DNA of 64,000 nt from Emergomyces orientalis (GCA_002110485.1 MOWL01000026.1:310001-374000), one strand, 5' to 3'; numbered from the stretch's first letter, positions 35,631 to 47,662 are shown. A program made the numbers and translations. Notes: a model not told the origin generated them from the letters alone.

Positions 35631-36104
35631 ATGTCTCCCACCACCGACCTCTCAACCCCCGCTACCACAAACCCCACTCCCCGCACCATCCATCCCGATT
35701 ACCAGCTCCGCGATGGTTACCCCAGCGTTCCGGACTACGTCAAACTCCGCACCACCCCAGACCTAACCCCAAAAACCGCAGAACAAGGCACCCTCGCCCT
35801 CGCTGGCAGCTGGTTCGGCTGCCACGTCGTACACACCGAGACAAACACCTCAGTAGGAATGGGCAGGATCATCGCAGACGGCGGCTGGTATTTCCACATC
35901 GTAGACATGGTGGTGGCGACGGAGCACCAAAGGAAGGGGCTTGGAGATGTTATTTTGGCTAGGTTGATGGAGAGGATTAAAGAGGTGGCGACGCCTGGCG
36001 TGTGGGTTTCGCTCCTAGCTGATCCGCCGGGGAGGAGGTTGTATGCTAAGCATGGTTTTGAGGATACGGCGCCTCAGTCGATTGGGATGGCGATTTTGCT
36101 TTAA
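35631..36104 (+). CDS. GNAT-family N-acetyltransferase
   Basis: An intronless frame of 157 aa. After a Thr/Pro-rich N-terminus, the core shows SVGMGRIIADGGWYFHIVDM (beta strands 2-4) and VVATEHQRKGLGDVILARLM, the acetyl-CoA pyrophosphate-binding motif (Q/R-x-x-G-x-G/A). It ends with RRLYAKHGFEDTAPQSIGMA, the usual YxxxGF motif near the C-terminus. The acceptor substrate cannot be told from sequence; small-molecule amines are common for this subgroup. The start ATG is preceded by AACACCAATA and a pyrimidine-rich leader. Confidence 0.9.
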   Translation: MSPTTDLSTPATTNPTPRTIHPDYQLRDGYPSVPDYVKLRTTPDLTPKTAEQGTLALAGSWFGCHVVHTETNTSVGMGRIIADGGWYFHIVDMVVATEHQRKGLGDVILARLMERIKEVATPGVWVSLLADPPGRRLYAKHGFEDTAPQSIGMAILL

Positions 36105-36549
36105 AATTTTTTTAATTGGTGGGGGGGTGAGCGGTTTGGTGGGCGGTTACTGGATTCTTTTCGTTTAGATTTCGATGGATAGGAACCTGGCGCCCCGTTA
36201 GAGATAAGAAGTTTTTTTCTCTTTTCTTTCCATTTTCCTCTTCTAATAATGATATTGTCATCGTATTAATTGTTTTAAGGTGTAATTAGACAAAAAAGAG
36301 GAGGGAACGAAAGAAAGAAAAATAGAAAGCAAAGTAGAAGAGAATAAACAGAAAAGCCAAAAGGGTCGAAATACGCCCAAAGAAATTCAAAACAGGGGGT
36401 AAAGACCATCAAGCTAGGCCTCTAGAATTGACAAGACGCATATATTTGTATACAGGAGTTCCTTGAGCGAGGCTGGAGAATTGAAGGGATCTATGCAACC
36501 AAAATAGAGAGAGAGAAAAAAATCCCTTGTCATGTAAGTGAGACTACTT
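36105..36549. other. Convergent 3' spacer
   Basis: 445 bp between the GNAT gene (+) and SEY1 (-), with purine-rich low complexity at 36290-36360. No gene seen. Confidence 0.55.
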
Positions 36550-36952
36550 TTAAAAATCATCATCATCATCGGCATCTTCATCAGTTCTATTTTTCCGCGC
36601 TCCTCGTTCAGTAGACTTTCGATTCAGGTTAGTCATTTCATGCTCTTCCGTTGCATTTCCAACCCCGGACATAGCCATTGCTTGACGTCCGGTGTCTGAA
36701 GCTTCCAAAAAATCACGCAGCCGTCGTTTGCCTTCTTCTAACGCTTGATGCGATGCGGCCTCGGTCATTTTGATGATTGGGCCCCAGAGATTTAACTGAT
36801 AAGTGACATATGCGCCAACAGCGCAGACGAAAAGGAGGAGGAAGTATGCCGGGTTACGAAGTACTAGATGGTAAGGATTGAATTAGTTTTATTAAAGTGT
36901 AAAGGGTCATGTAATGCCATGAATACTGTTTGAATCTTTTTTTCTTTTCTTT

Positions 36953-36987
<35 letters not shown>

Positions 36988-39449
36988 TACCTGCTATGAT
37001 TTCATTCCAGCCAAGCGCAAGGAGCAAGCCATAAAAGTATAGCGGTACTTGAGTTATGCCTCCGATTGCGCTTCTCTTTGCTTCGACATAAACGCCATCT
37101 GCGGTTTTCTTGAACCGGACTGTTAGGTCCTGTTTCTTTGCTTCGCCGATCATGGTCATTTCTTCCTCCAAGCTCTTCCCCTCGTCTTCATCAACACCAC
37201 CTATCGGGGTGAGGTCCTCTTCATCGGCTGGCGTTGCCGAGCTTGGAGTATGCCCGATCCATTTGTCTAGTGGGGGCGGCGCGTTGGTCTCTGCAAGCCG
37301 GAAGCGCGCAAGGAGTGGGATAAGAGTAAGTGTGGATTCTCTGGCCTGTGTATAAATACTTTCAATGTCATCGGTCGGGCGCCAGATTCTAGGAACGCCA
37401 GCGTCGTCGTATCGGAATTTATCTTCAAAGTTCTCGCGGAGCTTTAATAGTAGATTGCCCTCCATCATTTCCTCGTCGATTTTGGCTCGTAGCACTCCCC
37501 AAGATTTTCTTCTTAACCTCCACAGGCCAACATCTACTTCGTCCAGGCTAGCGTCAAAGCTGCTGGCTCGTTCCGTGAATCTCCTTTCGGCATCAAGAAC
37601 GGTGTCCACAAAAAGAGTCCAGACTCGGTCCCAAATGGTATTCTCCGAAGGTTTGTCGCCGAATTCCGGGGCACCAGAACCACTCCTTCCAGACCCAAGA
37701 GCATTAAATTCTAAATCAACCGATTCCCCCAGCCGCGACCTCACCCACCTCTCAACTCTCGTTGCCAATCGTCGCATTTCATCTCTCCGAAGCTGTCCAC
37801 TGATTCTTTCCAAATCCTTTTGGAATAGTGATAACTCCTGTTGGTAATTGCTCCAGGGAGTGTCTTCAACAACTGTAGATCGAGCCTCCTTCTCGAATTT
37901 TTCAATCGCTAGCTTCCTTTCCTTATTTACTATTTCAGCAAAATCGTAACTGGCACCTCTCTTCTGGCCCGTTTTCACTGCAGCACTGACGGATTCGCTG
38001 AATTCTTGCACCCCGGACCTATGCGCTGCACTAAGTTGGCCAAGGAAGAGGGCCTTGAGTCGTGTGTCAATCTTGTCCTCTAGTTCCGATTTTTTCATCT
38101 GATACACACGTTTGTGGTATCGACTAGCCTCAGTGTCGAAGTTCTTCACGGCTTTCATGCGCGCATTCCGCATAGCTGGGCCCAGACCACCCAGAACTTG
38201 AGGACTACCCGACTGAACGGCTTCAGCTTGCTTCGATTCGAATGGGCTGATAGCTTCGTCGAAGGCAACTAGGACTTCACGTGATATTTCATCGCAGCGG
38301 AATTGAGCAAGAAGCTCCTGTTGAGTTGGCAAATCTAGATCCTTGTTGTTCACGATTTGATCCCAAACGCTTTCTGCATAGACGGCGAAGCCATCCGCAG
38401 GTATCCTTCGGTGGTACTCGGGAAGGAATATACCTCCTTCAATCGAACCTGTTCCTTTGGAATTGACGTTGTTAGGGTCACGATGACCATCGCGGAAGCG
38501 AGTACTGAGCTTTTGCACCGCGTCCACGAACTTGTCAGGCTGGAAGTTCTTATGGGGAAGTCCAGCAAATGCGAAATCGAAGTAATCATTAATTGTCGAA
38601 TTCTCCAACCCCGCAGGTTTCGAGAGTGAGCTCCATATCCGGTTAAGATCTTGTAACAGTGTATTCTGTAGATTCTGAAGCGGCGTAGTTCCTAGAAAGT
38701 CGCGGATGACGAAGAAAAGGAGAGATCGCGGGGTTGACCTTTTGATCATAGGGGGGTTAGTCTAATCAACTAGGAATGTGCAAAAATAAAGAAACGGTTC
38801 AACATACTTGTTGTCCTTCAAAAACAATTCTAAATTAACCTCAAAAACGGTTTTCAAAAGCCCCATGTTGGCACCTTGATACAGGCCTACTTGGTGCTCC
38901 CAAATATTGACAATGAGAACCTCGCTCGTTGCTAGGGCAAATAGCGCGCTTTTCCGCTCAAAGTCTTGATCTTCACCCCTCTCTCTACCGTCTGTCCCCT
39001 CAACGTCCATGACAAGGATATTATCCGCCATCTTCGTTTGCTGGTCGCGTTCCCTGCCTGGTTCAAGGCGTTTGTTCATGGACAGCCAGATCCCTTTTGT
39101 TGTCTGCCGTCGTTCCGTCTCCGACATCACGCTGAAATGGGTACCGAAAAGGTTGTTCAGCAACGTGGATTTGCCGGTCGATTGAGATCCGAAGACGGAG
39201 ATGAGGTGGTAGTTGAATCCGGCAGGGGTAACATTTTCATAGGTGAGATACTTGGATACATTTGGGCTGGTGATCGCACAAGCATTTATTATTAGTATAT
39301 GGAAAAGGCATTGGAATATCAGAGCTAAAGATAAGTTAAGGCAACGCATACTTGAATTCCTTTTCCTCATCTATCACCTGGACCCCATGCTCGTAGCTCT
39401 TCGAATCATGTCCATCCCCACTTCCCGCAAAGTGTCCGTTCGCAACCAT
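36550..39449 (-). CDS. SEY1: Dynamin-like ER-fusion GTPase Sey1 (atlastin/RHD3 type)
   Basis: Exons 39352-39449, 38808-39266, 36991-38738 and 36550-36863 (introns 85, 69 and 127 bp) splice in phase to 872 aa, the usual fungal length. The start reads MVANGHFAGSGDG and continues EHGVQVIDEEKEF. The GTPase domain has P-loop FGSQSTGKSTLLNNLFG, switch TTKGIW, DVEGTDGRERGED and FFVIRDF. A long helical bundle follows, then two close membrane segments (ITQVPLYFYGLLLALGWNEI and NPAYFLLLLFVCAVGAYVTY) and a hydrophilic tail ending in DDDDDF. Sey1 tethers and fuses ER tubules by homotypic trans-dimerisation. The last intron has 30 consecutive A directly after its GTAAGC donor. Confidence 0.96.
36955..36984. 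repeat. Poly-T/poly-A homopolymer of 30 in SEY1 intron 3
   Basis: Thirty consecutive T on the + strand (A in the transcript), directly abutting the 5' splice site GTAAGC at 36985-36990. The length in any one assembly is doubtful because of homopolymer slippage. Confidence 0.85.
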
Positions 39450-40764
39450 TATTGCTAACCGTATGTCCGTCTTACGTAGATTTTTGTTTCAAGCCTTTTC
39501 CCACCGGACATAGACGGGCAATTAAGTAAAAAATTTGTCCACTCTCCCTTCCCAATCCCAAAGAGCGTCGTTTCGCGCAAGTTTTGCGACGTGGAGAATT
39601 TAGAGGTTCGAAAATGGCAGCCTATGCCATAGAGGTTTGCGCGGGTACGATAGACAGAAGTCTCGAAACAGGCCACTTCTTCAAATGCTATAAGCAAGCG
39701 CTCATGAAATAAATTATCAGTGGTCTGCTTTGTTTCTCTGTTTTGAAGGTATTTATATGCGTTGTTGTGGTTCCCTTCGCCCTGTGCCACTTGTCGATCC
39801 CCTATGTCCGGGGGGGTCGGGAGAGGGCCTCGAGTAGCACAAGAGGGATAAATGAGAATATCAAGAGGAAAAACAAGTTAAATAGAGTAACAAGTTAAAT
39901 ATAAGAATATTGGGGTTCAGTTGACTTAAAGAGGTGGGTGGCCCTTGAAGCTGGGGAAAGCCGTGGAATGGTTTCTGTGCTGTTGTTCCTCGGGTCAAGA
40001 TTGTTGAAGTTGGTTCAGAGGTGGATCATGCGTATGCCAAGACATCCTAAAAGCAAAATGTAAAGGGACTGGACTGGACTCGGGGCTTGGAACCTGGTAT
40101 TCCCAACTCCGTACTATTTAAGGACGGGCATAAAAAAACTTGAATGACGATGACGGGCCACTGATATGATATATATCTGATATCTGATATGTATCGATAA
40201 CTTTTTTTTTTTGGGAGTTGGCGCTGTCAGCGCTCAGAACCCATCACCTGCACAATTCGCATGATCCGATAAAGGGTTGACCAGGGAGCTACGGAGTACA
40301 TTCGTGACAATTTGATCAGGCATCCCTTTTGCTAAAGAGCACTTGACTCTCTAGTAGACTATTTTTTGAAAGCTGGGTATACCTGTGTCAGTGTATGGTA
40401 TACCTACCGCCAATATCGATGTTGCTTATAGAGAATAAATGTACTGTACTTCGATAGAGAGAAGTAGCATCGAAAGGCACTCGAGGGTAAGGTCCAAGGA
40501 GCCCCCCCTAACGACTCCTCCCCTAACCCTTATTTTTTCTGAGAAACAAAAGATTGTTACCATGAGGTAAGTGAGCGACACATCGGTATTCAGTTCCCTT
40601 TCTCGGTCGTAACATTCAACCATATGTCCAAGCGAAATTTTTCAGAGCGCCCTCCGACACAAATATAGAAGTATTCTAATTACAGATATATAAATTTATA
40701 AACATTAATAACACCAGAGAGGTAGAAGAAATCAAAACCTAAAAATCCAAAAATCCAAAAACCC
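39450..40764. other. Intergenic, SEY1 upstream / bZIP downstream
   Basis: 1.3 kb with no supported gene. The frame at 39455-39790 has no motif and overlaps the SEY1 upstream region. T-run at 40202-40211. Confidence 0.5.
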
Positions 40765-42765
40765 TTAGCCCCCAAGAGCGCCAAAGACCTCATTTAGCGC
40801 ATTTGTAAAGAATTCCTCTTCAAAAGTCGCCCCGAAACTGCAAATTAAAAGAAACACACCAAACCATGTCAGCAACGGGGGAAAGCATTTTCATATCTCA
40901 AACATTTACATTTCTTACTATAAACCAGTGAGATAAGGATAAAGGATGATACATACCCAAAACACTGCACTCCAGTTATCAAAATACTGCTCAACCGCCG
41001 CAGGCCTTCCGGGTCGAGCTTATGGAATAATGGATGCTGTTTAATCCGCGTCCACATCTGGACTGGCGTAAGCTCGCCGTCCAACTTTAGAGCAGAAGAT
41101 AGCTCAAGCAGTCGATCGAGTTCGCTTGCGGGAATCTGCCACGAAGTGCAGTCGTCTAGCTCTGGCGGAGCTGTGGTGAGAATGGGCGCTAGGACGGTAA
41201 AAGCGTGGCCGGTTGGCTCGTCCGGGTTGTGAGGTTGATGTGCATGGTATAAACAGCAGCGTTCCATGCTACGACGTTTTATTGGGGTGGGGGCATAGAG
41301 GGTTAACTAACGTGAAACCGAAAACGGAATTTCGAAAAATACAAAATAAAAAAATAAAAAAATTGAAAAATAGAAAAATAAAACTGAAATTGAAATTGAA
41401 ATGAAGAAGACATACAATAACACGAAATCCACGCCTACTTGGGTCGCATCAAGACCATATGGATGGCTAAATCCTTGGATTGGCTGCGAAGACAGGCTAC
41501 CAGACCCGTTGAAGTGTGCGGGAGGTGGTAGATATGGCTGGCCATTGTTTTCGGGAAACATAACATGCTTCGTACGGTCCACTACCGAAATGACCGGCTG
41601 GTCCGCCGTCGGGCCATCGGGGATGCCGAATCCAGGTGGAAAGACTTCAGCCGGTTGCACAGGAGCATCAACGATCGATACCTGAAGCCGCTGTCCGAAA
41701 CCCGGGGTACCGATAACGGAGACAGTGGCCATGGGGTGATCGTATAGCCACTGGTCCTCTGGCCTCGGAGCTGTGGTACCTGGAAGAGGTATCCCATGCG
41801 CGAGCATGATGTCTCTAAGGATACTGTTTTCCTCGGCTACCTGGTACGTCTCAGACTGGGTAGATGATGATTCATCCCGAAGCCGGAGAAGTTCCTGTTC
41901 AAGGGACTTTATATATTTTTCTTTTCGTTGGCGATGATTACTGGATGTGTTGTATCACTGTTAGCCGGCCTGGCATATTGACCATTCTGGGTATATCGAG
42001 GGATATATATATTTAATATAGGGCAAGGGTGCTGAAGCAGGGTTGAGAACTTGCCGTTGCGCTCTCCTGACTTGTTCTCGTCTTCGAGAATGGGCGGACT
42101 TTGACTTATCGTAATCTTCACCGGCAGCTTCTTCCTCTAGATCTATAATAAACCGTTTAGCTGGGTTAAGCAGGCGAGAATATAATTTTCGGAAATAAAA
42201 AATGGATATGCAGATGCAGATCGAGATGCAGCTTTTTTTGGCCACTCAGAGAACATGCGGGAAAGAGTTGGCTGGGCTGAGATAGTCAAAGCACATCATA
42301 CATGCATATATATATAAGAGGTAGCAGCATGATCACCATCTTAGTGGTCAAAGATATATGGAATCAAAAGCGGGAATCTTGATACATGTTGATAAGGCCG
42401 ATAATGACTATTATCTCATTCCAAAACAACCGAAAGCCACCAAATGCAACTGGGGGGCTACCAGCCACAAAAGTCGACATAAAATAGATTGGATATAGAA
42501 GCCAATACCATCCTGAGCAACCAAAAATATTGTATATATATATGCGTCAATCCATCAGAGAATCGAGAGAAAAACCTTATCTCAAAATTTCAAGGGCAGG
42601 TTTCTCTGGGCTCCCCTTGCCAGGCGGGGAATGTTTCTCACCTTCAGTATCTGCAGGTTCCTTTTTCGAGAAAGGGAGCTTCTCCTTGGCTCTTCTCCAC
42701 AGCGCCTCGAGTGTATCATTGTAGGGATTGGGCGAACCCGCCGGCTTCTGCAGGGTAGTTGACAT
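40765..42765 (-). CDS. bZIP transcription factor with C-terminal fungal regulatory domain
   Basis: Exons 42642-42765, 42055-42142, 41416-41940, 40957-41268 and 40765-40837 give 373 aa with every phase consistent. The basic region reads HSRRREQVRRAQRNHRQRKE and is followed by KYIKSLEQELLRLRDE and the leucine-zipper-like coil VAEENSILRDIMLAHGIPLP. The C-terminal part has GVDFVLFMERCCLYHAHQPH and PTGHAFTVLAP, common in a set of fungal bZIP regulators. Intron 41941-42054 (114 bp) splits the codon AQR|NHRQ and begins GCAAGT, so it looks like a GC-AG intron: no GT donor restores the frame. Intron 42143-42641 (499 bp) is unusually long, so the first exon (MSTTLQKPAGSPNPYND) is tentative. Targets are not predictable. 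Confidence 0.8.
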
Positions 42766-44761
42766 GAGTGACAAATCTTTTTCGTTCCGTATTCCAAAGA
42801 ACGTTGCGATGGAGAAATCATGACTTTTTGGAATGGCAAGCCTCACAACTCAAGCTGAGTTTGCTGTGCTCATGGGGGAGGTTTTGGGATTAGTTTGCCA
42901 CTGTTTGCCCAATGAGGGCTTGTCCAAACAAACCCTGGTGAGCTTGGCTTGGGCAGCTTGGCCTCGTAATTCCAAATCGTGTGGAGGTCTAACTATTTTA
43001 GCCTATTTCCTCAACAGACATCGGACATCGGGGGTCGGGATCAACTGGGGAAGGGGACGAAAACCATGGTTCTTCCGTTTTAATCATTGTTCACGGAGAA
43101 TGGGGGATTTATGGATTTTGTTTTTCTGCGACACAAATGCTACGGTCGGTCTGCAGTGTTGCAAGTATCTCAAACTGGATTGATTTTCTTCTTACTAAAG
43201 TTTATGTAATCTTATCAATTCTAGTCCGTACAAAGTGTTCGATTCGTTGAGATGGCATAGATTTCTATGATATCTGTAAATAATCTGTTTTACATCTCCC
43301 TGTTGGATCAACAATTGAAACGAGTTTTACGTTTAACTTTTGCCCTTTTCTCCCAACAATTTGCATTATTATTAGCTATCTTCCCAGAGATTGACCCACA
43401 ACAGGATGCTTCCCATGGTTCTTAGAGCGACCGCTGGCCAGTTGGATAATCTACAGACGGCGTTTCCTCTCCAGCAGGCGGACTGGCAAGCGGTGTGGAT
43501 CTTCCATGGCTGCATAATCTTTGAAGCTAGCAAGTTAGGGCAGATTATTCCATCTTGACAATTTCTGCTCCTTACTTTTGTAACGCCACAGATTATCTAC
43601 TCTCATTCAAGCTAAAAGTGGAATTCCTTTCCAATTGTCAAGAAAAGATGTCTCGGGCTTAAATGGCTGACTCAGACGTAAGTTGTGTCAGGATACAACT
43701 CATGTATCGCGTCTTGATAGGCGAATAGCCCGTACTATCTCGTAAGATTGGAATTCCCTTTCTATCAACTGTTCTCAGCCCTCGGCCGCTGCTGAGTGAT
43801 GGATGCTCAAACACTACATAGTCTAAAAGGGGGGAGGGGGAAAATTGCGAGCACTGGACGGGTTCAGTTACTCAACCGACTCAACCGCCTCTTTCTAGCA
43901 TAATCAGCCTCTCACAAACTGTGGGCCTGATTATGACTATCAGATCCTAAGAGACTGCAAAGCCTGATTAACAATGATAGAAATGAATCTCAAGAACAGA
44001 GTGTTTATCTCGATAGCATTGATTGCAAAAAGCGATCTAGTCAAGCATTATGAGTTTATAAGCTCGACGACATGAAAAACTCCCTCCAGCAGCTCACAAG
44101 ATACATTGATATCTACATTTGGCGTTTGGGCGGTGAATGGTGTGTGATACATTCAAGCTAGTAGCACTGTGGATATAGAGCAAATCTTACCACCTGCGAT
44201 GCAATATATTATATTCAGTTATAACGCCAGCGTTCTCCCCCCCCTAACTCCCCAGCCCTGTATAACAATTAGTCACTGGTAGATATCGATTAGTAGAGGA
44301 GTAATTAGCATATGTATCCTTGCTCCTGGCTAGGGATTGAAAAAATGGGGTGATTACATAAAGTTTGTTCCAAAGGACACCTTTGAAAGCAAGTGGGTGA
44401 AATGAGAAGAATAGCAGGGAGGATTATATTGCTCTAAGACAAGTCTAGATCGAGAGAGTCGAGAGAGGCCACATCTTTGTTGTTACAGGAGGGAGAAAAC
44501 ATCAAAGAAAGATATCAAAAAAGAAAACAACAACAAAAAAAACAAGATATAAAGGCACTTAATAAAAACACAGGATGGAAAGAAAGAAAGAAACAAAGAG
44601 AAAAAGAGTAAGAAAATATACACAGGTAGACTCCAGATATATGTTAAGTTTTTTTGCCGGTCCGCCCCTCTTTATCCCAAGAATTCCCGCTTTACACACA
44701 TATATGTCAAAAAGTACAAGAAACTAGCCGAATGGTTGTGGCCCGGACAGATTTATTGAAT
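42766..44761. other. 2-kb gap without supported gene
   Basis: Upstream of the bZIP gene and downstream of the EF-Tu gene (both minus). I see no coding frame with a motif or credible splice structure. The right end (44470-44620) is A-rich and probably belongs to the EF-Tu 3' UTR or its downstream flank. Confidence 0.5.
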
Positions 44762-46421
44762 CTATTCCTCTATGACACGAGTGACAAGACCAGTAGCGAC
44801 AGTGCGGCCTCCCTCACGGATGTTGAATCGCTGTCCGGCCTCAGCAGCTACGGGACGGTGTGTTTCGAGGACCATCTCGATGTTGTCACCGGGCATGACC
44901 AGTTTGCTTTCGTCTGCTGCATCAGGGAAGCTGAGATGGGCGGCCTCGTCTGTAATAAAAGAGTTAGTGGGGTGGATCGGACGAGTCAAAATTGTATGTT
45001 ATGTTATTGTATATGAGGAGAGGTATGAAACGTACCAGCCGTGCGGATAAACATTTGAGGACGATAGTTTTGGCCGAATCCAGTCCGGCGGCCACCCTCG
45101 GCTTCGGTCAGAACATACATCGACACCAGGAATTTGCTGTGAGCCTTGACGCTGCCAGGGACGGCAACGACCATACCACGGCGGATATCCTCACGCTTGA
45201 CACCCCGCAACAAAAGACCGGAGTTGTCTCCAGCTCTGGACTCGTCGCACGACTTCTTGAAGGTTTCGATATCAGTTACTTTGGTCCTGATTGGGGCGAC
45301 GCCGCCACCAACAAGCTCCACTTCGGAATCCTTCTTGAGGACACCACGTTCGACACGGCCGGAGGCCACGGTTCCACGGCCGGAGATGGAGAACACTTCC
45401 TCAACGGACATCAGGAAGGGTTTGTCGGTATCACGTTGCGGTGTAGGGATCCAGGTATCAACAGCATCGAGCAATTCGTCAATTCTCTTCTCTCCAAGCT
45501 CAGGCTCGCGGCCCTCCATGGCACAAAGGGCAGAGCCAAAGATGATAGGTGTTTCCTCACCCTCGAATCCGTAGGTGCTCAAGAGCTCTCTCATCTCCAA
45601 CTCGACAAGCTCCAACATCTCCTTATCCTCGAGAGCGTCGACCTTGTTAACGAAAACGACGATCTTCTGGACACCGACTTGTCGGGCAAGGAGCAAATGT
45701 TCACGTGTTTGAGGCCTGGGTGCCAATATTAGTATAATCATGTACTCAAGAAAAAAGAAGAAAACCTTCCCATATGTCCCGCGCGGAGTCCTACATTTGG
45801 CCGTCAGAAGCAGCAACAACAACAATAGCACCATCCATGTTTGCAGCACCCGTAATCATGTTCTTGATGTAATCAGCGTGACCAGGGCAGTCCACGTGGG
45901 CGTAATGTCGCTTGTCTGTTGAATATTCGATATGGGAAGTAGATATGGTGATACCACGCTTCCGCTCCTCGGGAGCCCTGTCAATAGCTCCATATTCCAG
46001 GTAGTTTGCAAGTCCCTTCTCAGATTGACGTTTGGTAATGGCAGCAGTCAAGGTAGTCTTTTGTAAAAAATAAAAATCCGAAGTTAGAAAAGCGATATCG
46101 CCAGGGGAGAAGGGGAATTTGGGATGAAGAAAGCTAACCTTTCCGTGATCGACGTGGCCAATGGTACCTAAAAAATGGTAATATTAGAATCAAATGACGG
46201 ATCCATAATAAACGTCCAAAAAAAGAAAAGAAAAGAAAAGAGGTCTTTTACGTACCGACATTAACGTGAGGCTTCGTTCTCTCGAAAGCTGTTGCCATTC
46301 CTCTGAAGGCCATGCGGTCCTGGAGGACGGCATGGTGAATGGGGTTGACACCTCTGGGTCTTTGCAGGGCAAGTCGGCCAGTCCGCAGCAAGGCATTAAC
46401 AGATCTGGAGATATTAGCCAT
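44762..46421 (-). CDS. tuf1: Mitochondrial translation elongation factor Tu
   Basis: Five exons, 46256-46421, 46139-46167 (29 nt), 45795-46057, 45036-45715 and 44762-44949, join in phase to 441 aa. The first about 50 residues (ISRSVNALLRTGRLALQRPR) form an Arg/Ser-rich mitochondrial targeting sequence. The GTPase core has GHVDHGKTTL, switch RGITISTSHIEY, DCPGH, NKVDAL and GSAL. Domains 2 and 3 follow, with VEEVFSISGRGTVASGRVER, GDNSGLLLRGVKREDIRRGM and REGGRTVATGLVTRVIEE at the end. The protein brings aminoacyl-tRNA to the mitochondrial ribosome. The phase-0 intron 46058-46138 splits the P-loop between GHVDHGK and TTL. It lies directly next to a mitochondrial IF-3 gene on the same strand. Confidence 0.97.
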
Positions 46422-46861
46422 CTTGACAGTCCGTGACAGTCCTTCAATGGAGCGGAGTGGGTGGAATTGACAAGAGGTGATGGAATTTTAATTAATTTGT
46501 TCTGGTTTTTCGAGATATTTTTCCTCGTCCCAAAAGTTTTTCAGGGACGAGCGCTTAGTCATCACAACCTAATCGTGCCTGGTCCAGCCTCGGATGGAAG
46601 CTTCTGTTACTCCTCCCGCAACGATTTAACTATCCAACCAGCACTACAGATAGACGAACCTATGTACCTAGAAGGAAGGGTAAAATCTTGTATAGAAGCT
46701 GCCATGGTATCTGGAGGATGTAGGGTTACAAATTTGTTCGACACTCTCCGAAATAGCTGAATGCATCAGCTCAAGAATAAGTAGTTATTGAGGTCCAGCC
46801 ATTCTTAGGCATATTAAATCTATCAGACATACAATGTACAGGTTCTCTTTTCACCAGAATG
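46422..46861. other. Spacer between mitochondrial EF-Tu and IF-3 genes
   Basis: 440 bp on which both genes are minus; it is the EF-Tu promoter region and the IF-3 3' flank. No gene seen. Confidence 0.5.
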
Positions 46862-47662
46862 TCACGTCTTTTTCGACTTTTCAGCATATATAGTAAGCCG
46901 TCCCAGTAATGTCCCCTCCATCTTCTTAGTCTCCACGGCGCCCATCTCCGCAATTTGTTCTTTTATCGTTTTAACAAGTTCTCGCGCTTTCTCTGGGGTC
47001 GGTAGTTTCTTCTTCCTCTTATCTTTCTGCAGTAATATGAATTCTACCTTTTTCCCTTTCTCGAAATATGTCTCCACCATTTTCATCCGATGCGACAGAT
47101 CATGGCCATCAATACCCCAGTTCAGCTCGACCTGCTTTAGCGCATGCGTGGGGTCTTTGGGCGCTTTGGTTTTCGCTTGTAGTTTTTGTTGTAGTAGTCC
47201 CTTGCTCGTGATTTTGCAAATGGCGGGCCTTTCAGCGGTTTCGGGAGCAACCTGAAGAAGGATGTTTATGTAGCGATCAAACGTGTGTAATGCGGCCCCC
47301 AATGGAATCGGCTCTCCAAGCGACCCGTCCTCGTTCACTATCTGCACTCTCCGCGCGGGAATGCCCTCGTCTTTTATGAGGCCATTGTGGTCTTTGCCGC
47401 CTTTGGCGTCTTTGGAATCCTTCTGGGGTCCGTATTTCTGCTGGAGGTTCACTGGCCGGGGTGCAGGTCGTTTCATCATCTGGGGCTCTGGGCGTGGAGC
47501 GATAGGTGTGTGCTGTCGAACGGGTTGGAAACGGTAACATCTTCTCTGTCTTTGGTGTTCAGCGAACCGAACAGCGCGTGAGTCTGCTGAAGGCAGGAAT
47601 ATTTGGCGGAGGGTTTGCGTGGTTCCGACGAGACCGCGGACATGATTCATGGTTGCTGCCAT
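46862..47662 (-). CDS. Mitochondrial translation initiation factor IF-3 (Aim23-like)
   Basis: An intronless frame of 266 aa. The N-terminus (MAATMNHVRGLVGTTQTLRQ, then many Arg) is a probable targeting signal. A Pro/Lys-rich linker leads to the IF-3 N-domain (IKDEGIPARRVQIVNEDGSL, GEPIPLGAALHTFDRYI) and C-domain (LKQVELNWGIDGHDLSHRMK, YFEKGKKVEFILLQ), the order of IF-3. The linker is Lys-rich and longer than in bacteria. It ends LGRLTIYAEKSKKT. IF-3 keeps the small ribosomal subunit free for initiation. Divergence among fungal mitochondrial IF-3 proteins is high, but both domains are recognisable. It is head to head with GDA1 across about 620 bp. Confidence 0.88.
   Translation of the reverse strand: MAATMNHVRGLVGTTQTLRQIFLPSADSRAVRFAEHQRQRRCYRFQPVRQHTPIAPRPEPQMMKRPAPRPVNLQQKYGPQKDSKDAKGGKDHNGLIKDEGIPARRVQIVNEDGSLGEPIPLGAALHTFDRYINILLQVAPETAERPAICKITSKGLLQQKLQAKTKAPKDPTHALKQVELNWGIDGHDLSHRMKMVETYFEKGKKVEFILLQKDKRKKKLPTPEKARELVKTIKEQIAEMGAVETKKMEGTLLGRLTIYAEKSKKT

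Noticed and set aside
42833..43183. + frame of 116 codons
   Set aside because: No motif, no splice partners, opposite to the bZIP upstream region.
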